Assembly: GCA_016110215.1 (NCBI GenBank)
Contig: JADWQD010000006.1
Location: forward strand, 496,001 to 560,000
Length of the DNA: 64,000 nucleotides
From: Capronia americana
Taxonomy: Eukaryota; Ascomycota; Eurotiomycetes; Chaetothyriales; Herpotrichiellaceae
Direction of reading: 5' to 3'
Position 1 is the stretch's first letter. Each line of letters opens with the position of its first letter. The position numbers and the translations under genes were made by a program. Below the pieces are notes generated by a model, which was given only the letters and a program-made list of their open reading frames with translations, was not told where the DNA came from and did not search any database. Of the stretch, positions 56,910-64,000 are shown one piece after another.

Positions 56910-59831
56910 ATGGGTTCCGCTGGAGCAACGACATCAGCCGACCTAGACGCTCTATTGAAGAATCTGACACTGCGAGAAAAGATCTCATTACTTGCTGGTC
57001 GCGACTGGTGGCGCACGCCTGTCGTCCAGCGCCAGGGGGTATTTGTCCCGCCTCTGAAGGTGGGTGTGGTGGTCACATGACTCCAATTTTCTTTTCATCT
57101 TCGCGCGGAATCGAGTTCAAGGCACTTACCCGAAATTGCGAAACAGACTACAGATGGACCCAATGGTGCTAGGGGAGAAAGCTATGTCAGTGGTATCAAA
57201 GCAGCATGTATGCCCTGCGGCACCTGCATCGGTGCCACTTTTGATGAAAGAGCCGCGTACAGAATGGGAGTCGAGATTGCCAATGAGGCGCGCACCAAGG
57301 CCGCTCATGTCCTCCTCGCACCGACGTTGAATGTGATCCGTTCCCCGCTGGGTAAGCAAGCAAACTTCCACTGTCACTGTCGTTTTACACTGCTGGAATC
57401 ACCATACTGACAGCCAACGACTGGACTGGGCGGTTAAGGTGGACGAAACTACGAAACGTACTCGGAAGATCCGCTTCTGCTGGGAAGATTGGCAGCTGCC
57501 TTCGTGAACGGTACGGTTATTTCCTTCTTATCACAACAAGTTTGAAATTTTGGCAACTAGGGAACTTGTTGTGCTAGAAGGCATGCAGGTTGTCAATCCC
57601 AGGGCATCGCGGCCACGCCGAAGCATTTTGTCGCCAATGAAGCCGAAGACCAGCGGAAAAAGCTGTCGGTAGAAGTGGATATGCAGACCCTTCGAGAGAT
57701 TTACCTTCGACCTTTTCAGCTTGTGATGGCGCTGTCCAAGCCTCTCTGTTTCATGACTTCGTATGTATTATCAGCCACAGTTATACTCAGACCAAATACT
57801 CATGGTGCCCTCCTGGCTTTATGGTCGCACATGGTCGTCATTGACAATTGCTGCATCAGGTACAATCGCATCAATGGCACCTACGCTGCAGATAGTGGAT
57901 GGCTTATAGAGGATGTGCTTCGACGTGAATGGGGGTTCTCAGGACTGGTGATGTCGGACTGGATGGGTACTTATTCAACAGTCAACTGTATGAACGCTGG
58001 AATGGACTTGGAAATGCCCGGTCCGACCAAATGGCGCGGAGAGCTGCTGGAGGAGGCGGTATCCACAGGCGCAGTCTCAGAGGAGACTGTCACAAAGAGC
58101 GCCAGACGTGTATTGGAGCTTCTACAGAAACTGGGTCGCTTCGAAGATCCTTCAGAACCACCGGAACTGGAAGTTGAGAATCCACGCAGGAACGAGATCA
58201 TTGCGCAAACTGGGGCAGATGGCATGGTGTTGTTGAAGAACGACGGAGGGCTACTTCCGATTTCCAGGGAGAGAAGCACCAGCGTGGCCATGATCGGTCA
58301 TCATGCGAGCCTCGCTTCGTTGGGCGGTGGCGGCAGTGCCAGAGTTGATGCCATCCACTCCGTAACTCCGATCGAGGGTCTTCGTCATCTCGGCTTTGAC
58401 GTTCGAACATCGCCTGGAGTGCCCGTTTACGCTACCCTTCCACATCCGAACCACGACATTGTATTCCCACCAGGACAACGAGTCCATACAGACTGCCCCG
58501 TGAGAGTGGAATGGTTCAACGGCAGCAAGGTCGGCCACAACAGGGTGCTGGAAGAGTGGAAGCCCACGGCCGAATACATGGTCAAGGAGAAATGGCCGAG
58601 CTTTTTGGACCATGACTACTGCACCCGAATGTCGTACGACGTTCGTCCGACGAGTGGGGGAGACCACGTCGTGTCCGTCATCACAACTGGCAGAGCAGTG
58701 CTTTGCATCAATGGTGAGACCGTCTTCGAGCGTGCCCAGCCAACGGACATGGCAATGGAGCAGTTCTACTTCTACAAATCTAAGCTCGAACAACGGCTCA
58801 CATACCACATGGAGGCTCAACAGCAGTACACGCTCTCTCTGGAGACATGGGCCACCGATCCCGACATCCTCAATGGGCCTCCCCTATTTGGTAAGTTCTA
58901 TCAGGGCGCCAGCCTGAGGTTTCAGGAGCACATCGATGTTCGGCGGCGATTGCAAGACGCGGCGAACGTTGCGAGCAACGCCAACATCGCCATCGTCTGT
59001 GTCGGCACCACTAACGAAATCGAGTCGGAAGGTTTCGATCGAACGACCTTGGCACTCGCAGGCGAACAGTATGAGCTCATCCGTGCCGTGTCCCAAGTCA
59101 ACCCCAAGACGGTGGTGGTCAACTTCTCCGGCGCGCCAGTGTCTATGATCGAATTTGTCGACACAGTTCCGGCCATCGTGCACGCCTCGTTTCCGGGTCA
59201 GGAATGTGGCCACTCTTTGGCGCGTGTCCTGACTGGCATCACGAATCCTAGTGGACGATTGCCATTCTCGTGGCCCAGGGCCATCCAAGACAATCCATCC
59301 TATGGAAATTTCCCTGTCGGCAAGGATATGAAGCTGCACTACCCGGAAGGGCTTGACGTGGGCTACAGATACTATCTTCGAGCCGAATCGTCCGAGCCTT
59401 TGTTCCCGTTTGGGTTTGGATTGTCCTATACCGATTTCGAGATTTCGAACCTCCGAGCAGGATCGGCCGGCGTGATACTTGTGGGGCCTCAAGGAGCAAT
59501 TGACATCTTCTGCGATGTACAAAACATCGGACAAGAGCGTACGGGCAGATGTGTGGTTCAGCTGTACGTCTCGCTCCCCGCGACTAAGATCGGACGACGA
59601 CGCCCGATCAGGGAGCTCGCCGGATTTTACAAGATCGAGCTTCGCCCGCTTGAGAAGAAGACGGTACGACTATCCTTGGATAAATACAGCACCAGCATCT
59701 ACGACGAGAGCGCATCCCGCTGGAGAGGACTCCGCGGAGAGTTCAAGGTGTATGCGGCCATTTCGTCCGTTGATGTTGCTCATGAAATTCTCGTCGTGCG
59801 TGATGATGAGTTTACTTGGACTGGGGTATAG
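56910..59831 (+). CDS. Beta-glucosidase, GH3 with PA14 insert
   Basis: Five exons, 56910-57059, 57147-57351, 57439-57510, 57589-57760 and 57860-59831, give 856 residues. The GH3 N domain has LTLREKISLLAGRDWW, TTDGPNGARG, ATPKHFVANEAEDQR and the nucleophile Asp in GLVMSDWMGTYS at about residue 233. The GH3 C domain (GADGMVLLKNDGGLLP) is interrupted by a PA14-type insert around VRVEWFNGSKVGHN. A fibronectin III-like domain ends the protein (YFEISNL-type strand region near FGFGLSYTDFEI). No secretion signal is seen, so it is likely intracellular. It removes beta-linked glucose, completing breakdown of a rhamnosyl-glucoside after the rhamnosidase. The fourth intron (57761-57859) is 99 bp and has no stop. 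Confidence 0.9.
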
Positions 59832-60521
59832 CGGAGCAATTGAGAATTGGGAATTGGGGTCCCGGAGATGCTGGTTTTTGACGGTTTGGAGTACATAGAG
59901 CAGGGTGCCAACGTGTCCCTTGAAGGAAGGTGGTGCAATCAATGATGGGCGCGCCGCCGCGCTGATTAGGGGCCCAATGCTGGCTGCAGCTTGGAGCTTT
60001 CCAGGCCGTTCGCGTTCGCGTGCGCTCTAGAGGGGTGCCATGCTATACAATGTCGGTGTTTAACAAGCAATAGTGCGCGACGATAAAAACAAGTAAGTAA
60101 TCGAGAGCTGCGAGAGAGGAGTAAATTATCCTACTCGTAGATGGGGTTTCCAAAAATCATTGGCGAACCGTGTGCTCTTTTCCTGCTGGAGATCTACGCC
60201 CCCATTGTTCATTGTTGGGGGTGGAGAAGCATCACGGTTAAATCTCCGCTCACGGATGGAGAAACCATGGCTTCATCTTTATCATGATAAATGTTGTCGC
60301 TACCACACGTTGGGCTCGTTCATGTCGCCGATTCAAACAACGGAATAATGCGAGACCGCAACCCTGCCGGACTACTGGATTTCTGACCGATTTGACAACT
60401 AAAACCCATCACGATTCGCGCTATTGAGGAAGTTGGATAGCGTTTATCGGTTGCTACCCTTTTCGGCGCGCCGAGACTCAATTGGTAATACAAGTTCATT
60501 TGCAAAAGAAGGCGTCGAAGA
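59832..60521. other. Intergenic, no supported gene
   Basis: About 690 bp between the GH3 stop and the dehydrogenase relic. No recognisable feature. Confidence 0.5.
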
Positions 60522-60989
60522 ATGAGTCCAGTCACTCCTCCGGACTTTATGAGAGTACAAGTCCTCGAGGCTTTCGGCACACCATATAAGCTGCAGACGC
60601 GCACGCCGGTCCCTACGATCGAGAGACCCCACGACGTCCTGATCAAGGTCGACGCTGCCGGATATTGCCATACCGATGAAATCGTCGCTTTGGGACAATT
60701 TCCCACGAAACCACCGCTGCCGTCCATCGGGAGCCATGAGATTGCCGGCACGGTCGTGCAAGCGGACCCATCCACGGGCCTCAAGCCAGGAGATCGAGTT
60801 GGATCGCCCGGTCGTGGCTATCGCCCGTGTGGCCAGTGTCTGGAGTGTTGCACAGGTCCGACTCCCGACCATAGCCCCCGCAAGAAGAGTGCTCGTTACG
60901 ATGGCCGTCGTAGCCTTGCTGACTTCCAAATCCCCCACACCGGAGCCATGTTCGTCACGACGGGAGCTACTGAATTCAGTAAGATCTAG
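60522..60989 (+). pseudogene. N-terminal relic of a zinc alcohol dehydrogenase
   Basis: The ORF starts with a full MDR N-terminus: VQVLEAFGTPYKLQTR, DVLIKVDAAGYCHTDE with the catalytic-zinc Cys and His-type residues, GSHEIAGTVVQ, LKPGDRVGSPG and the start of the structural-zinc loop CGQCLEC. After that, near residue 112, similarity stops. The remaining 40 residues match nothing in the family before the stop at 60987-60989. The Rossmann half is missing, so it cannot bind NAD. It complements the central and C-terminal relics at 25298 and 2162. Confidence 0.75.
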
Positions 60990-61628
60990 AGATCTGCAGG
61001 TCGGTTCGATTCCGGGGCCCTTCCTCTTGTGGTTAGACTTGGGTGGGGAGTACAGGCAGCCTGGTCTGGGCCATTGGAGCATTTCGACTGTTAGTGGAGG
61101 AAGGCGCCCCGCATTACTTAGTTATCTGGTACTGTACGTATGTTGCTGCATTAAATCAAAGTTGCTCGTGGAACATTTCTCGGCATCGAAGTCTGGCAGG
61201 TGCTAGGGCGCTTTGACGCGCGAGTCTCGCTCAATCCATGCTTCCGACGGATATCCTATTGTAGCACGCCGCGAACTCGTAAATCTCCACCACTGTATTT
61301 CGCGGGGTTCTCGAGACCCCGGAAGCGCAAGTCTCGGCTGCTTTCATCCTATTCGCGGGAGGGCAACTTCTGCCTGAGGGCGCCTGGCGCCAACCTACTT
61401 TGGTTAAGTCCGCTTCCATTACTACTTGTTGTGGATGAGATGTGAATGATCCCCATGGGAAGGATGAGGAAGGCAAGGGAAATTCAGGTATAAAGCTTCA
61501 CTGAAGGTCGATTTGCTTGGTGGCGAATTCCTTCAACTTCTCCCACCACGGAACTTCCAATTGTTTCCTCCCTCGGACATATCTTATTACAGTTCCCAAC
61601 CCAGCTCCTGCCGAACTTACGTGGCAAA
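60990..61628. other. Intergenic, upstream of the VOC gene
   Basis: About 640 bp with no supported gene. A GGTTCGATTCC box at 61003-61013 resembles a tRNA B box, but no tRNA fold can be built around it. Confidence 0.45.
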
Positions 61629-62109
61629 ATGTCTGACACACCTAGCCCTTACGGCCAAATCTGCTGGTTCGAGGTCCCCGTCACGGATGTGTCGCGCGCG
61701 TCCACCTTTTACTCCACTGTCCTCGGCTGGGATTGCAACAATCTGAAGGGAACACCGTCGCCTAGTGGCCGTGAGAAGTCGGTTCACATGTTCAGCAAGG
61801 GGGCATTGAACGGGGCGTTCCTGCTCATGCATGACGAGGACGGGGTGGCCAAATTCGACGACTCCAAGAAGGCCGTGCCGGTCGCTACGTTCATGGTGGC
61901 CAGCATCGAGGAGACGACAAAGAAGATTGAAGCTGCGGGCGGTCAGGTGAATCTGTCAGTGAGCCCCGCTCTGTTTTAGGATTGACATCGCCGTTCGTTG
62001 CTGACTTGAAATACTTAGCCCCAAGACTGAGATTGGAGGAGGAATGGGATTTTTTGCGCGCTTCATCGACACGGAGGGCAATCTCCACGGGATCTGGGCG
62101 AAAGAGTAG
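61629..62109 (+). CDS. Glyoxalase/bleomycin-resistance (VOC) family protein
   Basis: Two exons, 61629-61954 and 62019-62109, give 138 residues, the normal size of a single-module VOC protein. It starts with YGQICWFEVPVTDVSRA and FYSTVLGWDC, has VHMFSKGALNGAFLLM, VATFMVASIEETTKKIEAAGG and, after the intron, PKTEIGGGMGFFARFIDTEG and IWAKE. This is the family seen in fungal glyoxalase-like proteins with paired beta-alpha-beta-beta-beta units. It probably binds a metal and a small substrate in the cytosol; the reaction is unknown. The donor GTCAGT is acceptable and is the only one restoring the motif. Confidence 0.85.
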
Positions 62110-62840
62110 AACTACTAGTTCTACATTTGTACGTGCTGCTAGGAAAGAATGTCATCGATCAGGACTGTAAAGTACTACGAGCCACCAAGTACTAAGTGGC
62201 CGCCCGTAGGTGTTGTCATGAATGGGCTGTTCAGACAGCATATAAGCCAAGAGGTCCGAGAAGCAGGCATGAATTGCCATGATGCTTAGACTTTTTGGGC
62301 GATCGCCAAAGGCTGTCGACCTCTTCCTGACAGGATACCCCCTTGATGGTTCTTGTGTCACTTCCCGGGCATTGTCCAACCTCGTCGATCGGTCCAACAA
62401 CTACATGTAAGTTTCTTACTATTTACCATGTGCTTTGAAAGAAAGCCACGGGGCTCCAAATTGGCCAATGCCAAGGGATTGTCCCGTAGAATCCCCGAGA
62501 GCAAACCATCAAACAAACCGGCCGAGAAATTGAACCGACTCCCGCAGGAAACCGTTCCAGCTACATGTGCTCAGTATCTAGACGATACGACAGCGAATAC
62601 GTGCCTAAGTGGGCGAGCCAACCTTGGCGAATGGCTGATGCGCATACATTGGTGAATCAGGTCGAGTGGTCGCCATCTCTTCCCCCTAAGTACGGCGCTG
62701 GAAGATGGAGACAACCAGGCGGCGAGTCTGCAGCTCGGATCCGAGGCTCAGGGGTCATATATGCTTCCCAGGCTGCTTGTGCTCGGGAACACGATGCCAC
62801 AATGCTAGGATTTCACCATCGCTATTGAAAGACCTCCGAC
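62110..62840. other. Intergenic, upstream of the right-edge P450
   Basis: About 730 bp. ORFs here lack conserved features. It presumably holds the promoter of the P450 gene. Confidence 0.5.
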
Positions 62841-64000
62841 ATGGACACTAAAGGGATGATCTGGGCCTGCCTTGCCCTCGTGCCCATTGTCTTCGTGGCC
62901 AGCGCGATCCTCACTGGATATCGGAGAGGGCTGCGACAGATTCCTGGACCATTTTTTGCTCGCTTCTCGGGCCTGTATCGTCTGTACCTCGTCTACGATG
63001 GGAGAGTGCCAGCAAAGTACCGACGAATACATCAGGAGTATGGACCGATGGTGCGGGTCGGTCCAAACCATGTGTCGATTTCGGATCCCAAGGCCATCCC
63101 TCAGATCTATGGCATTGGCACTGACTATCAGAAGGTCAGTTCCATACGGGCACAGTCTGAAATGGCAACGAGAAAGCCCTAACTGATGTCTCTCGCAGTC
63201 CCACTTCTACAACGTCTTCATCCCCTTCTACCGGGGGAAAGAAATGCAGAGTCTCTTTGCGACGCGCGACACGGCGTACCACAAGACTCTCAAGAGGCCC
63301 GTGGCCCAGCTGTTCTCCATGACCAACATGAAGAACTACGAGATTTACACCGATGAATGTACCGCCATTTTCGTGAACAAGATGCGGGAGCTGGAAGACG
63401 AGGCTATTGACCTGTCGACCTGGCTCCAGTTCTACGCCTTTGATGTTATTGCTTCCATCACGTTCCAGCGTCGCTTCGGCTTTATGCAAGAAGGCCGAGA
63501 CATTGACAACATGATTGCGAAGCTTCATTTTGCGCTCCAGTATGCCAAGATCATCGGCCAGTTTCCGGGTCTTCATCCATGGTTGGTGGGTAACAAGCGC
63601 CTTCTGGACACCCTCAACAGCTTAGGAATCTCCTTGCCGGATCCCCTGGCGCAATTTGTAAAGGTGGGTACCCAGGAGCTAACCAATACCGTCCTTCTCC
63701 CCTCTGCTTTCTCTCTCTCCCTCCCTCTCTCTCTCTGTGTGTGTTAGTATATGTGGGTATCTGGCATTGACAATTTGGCAGTTGACCGAGGATGAGATCG
63801 AGCGTTATGACCGAAGTATGAAAACGTGCACGGAATCGTCGTCACGACATCGAACGGATTTCCTGGCCCAACTTCGAGCCAAGGAGGAGCAAAGTGGACA
63901 GATTTCCTACCGCGACATGGTCAACCACCTGTCCAACAATATGTAAGCTGCCCTTGCTCTTCCTTTTCCTTTCTCCCAAAGATCTCCCAAAATCTCTCGT
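62841..64000 (+). CDS. Cytochrome P450 monooxygenase, N-terminal part (cut by right edge)
   Basis: Visible exons are 62841-63134, 63199-63663 and 63782-63942; a further GTAAGC donor at 63943 leads off the window. The start has a membrane anchor (IWACLALVPIVFVASAIL) and the hinge QIPGPFFARFSGLYRLY, followed by EYGPMVRVGPNHVSISDP as in benzoate-hydroxylase and pisatin-demethylase-like fungal P450s. The C-helix and later ITFQRRFGFM segment are present. The I-helix, ExxR and heme loop lie beyond the edge, so activity cannot be judged. Intron two contains a CT/GT microsatellite. Confidence 0.88.
63710..63745. repeat. CT/GT microsatellite in a P450 intron
   Basis: A pyrimidine run of CT and CCCT units, followed by GTGTGTGT, inside intron two of the right-edge P450 (63664-63781). 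Confidence 0.85.

Noticed and set aside
61003..61013. GGTTCGATTCC, a perfect tRNA B-box-like word
   Set aside because: The surrounding bases do not form an acceptor stem, D arm or anticodon arm, and the T stem has a mismatch. At best it is a worn tRNA fragment.

Overview
This window looks like nuclear DNA of a filamentous ascomycete (Pezizomycotina). Genes carry short introns of about 47-140 bp with GT..AG ends. Zn2Cys6 regulators, MFS transporters, SDRs and cytochrome P450s dominate. AT-rich islands carry C-to-T/G-to-A decay typical of repeat-induced point mutation (RIP). I cannot place it below subphylum; a Eurotiomycete is only a guess. All exon models were built by hand from splice signals plus reading-frame arithmetic. 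Unless noted, the exons sum to an intact frame.

Layout. 1-131: cut-off start of a minus-strand gene. 2162-2712: C-terminal relic of a zinc alcohol dehydrogenase. 3184-5595: ankyrin-repeat protein. 6181-18351: an oxidoreductase block with three SDRs, a sugar-type MFS transporter, and a divergent P450/alpha-beta hydrolase pair. 18470-18628: a near-perfect large palindrome. 18956-21936: a regulator with two C2H2 fingers plus a Zn2Cys6 finger. 23301-25930: a decayed island with a truncated dihydrolipoyl succinyltransferase-like gene, RIP-type AT-rich DNA, a clean solo LTR with target duplication, and a RIP-mutated dehydrogenase fragment. 26958-29218: an AtuA-family (acyclic terpene utilisation) protein. 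30003-37842: Zn2Cys6 regulator, DHA1-type drug transporter, and a second Zn2Cys6 regulator broken by a frameshift. 39017-59831: a sugar-glycoside block with alpha-glucoside-type transporter, carboxylesterase, Zn2Cys6 regulator, GH78 alpha-L-rhamnosidase, sugar transporter, GH78-like glycosidase and GH3 beta-glucosidase. 60522-64000: dehydrogenase N-terminal relic, VOC/glyoxalase-like protein, and a P450 running off the right edge.

How the genes may work together. The rhamnosidases, the beta-glucosidase and the esterase all lack a visible secretion signal and sit among two sugar transporters and a regulator. This fits uptake of an intact (acylated) rhamnosyl-glucoside followed by hydrolysis inside the cell. 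The AtuA-like protein, SDRs and P450s would be compatible with oxidation of a released terpenoid or phenolic aglycone. That last step is inference only.
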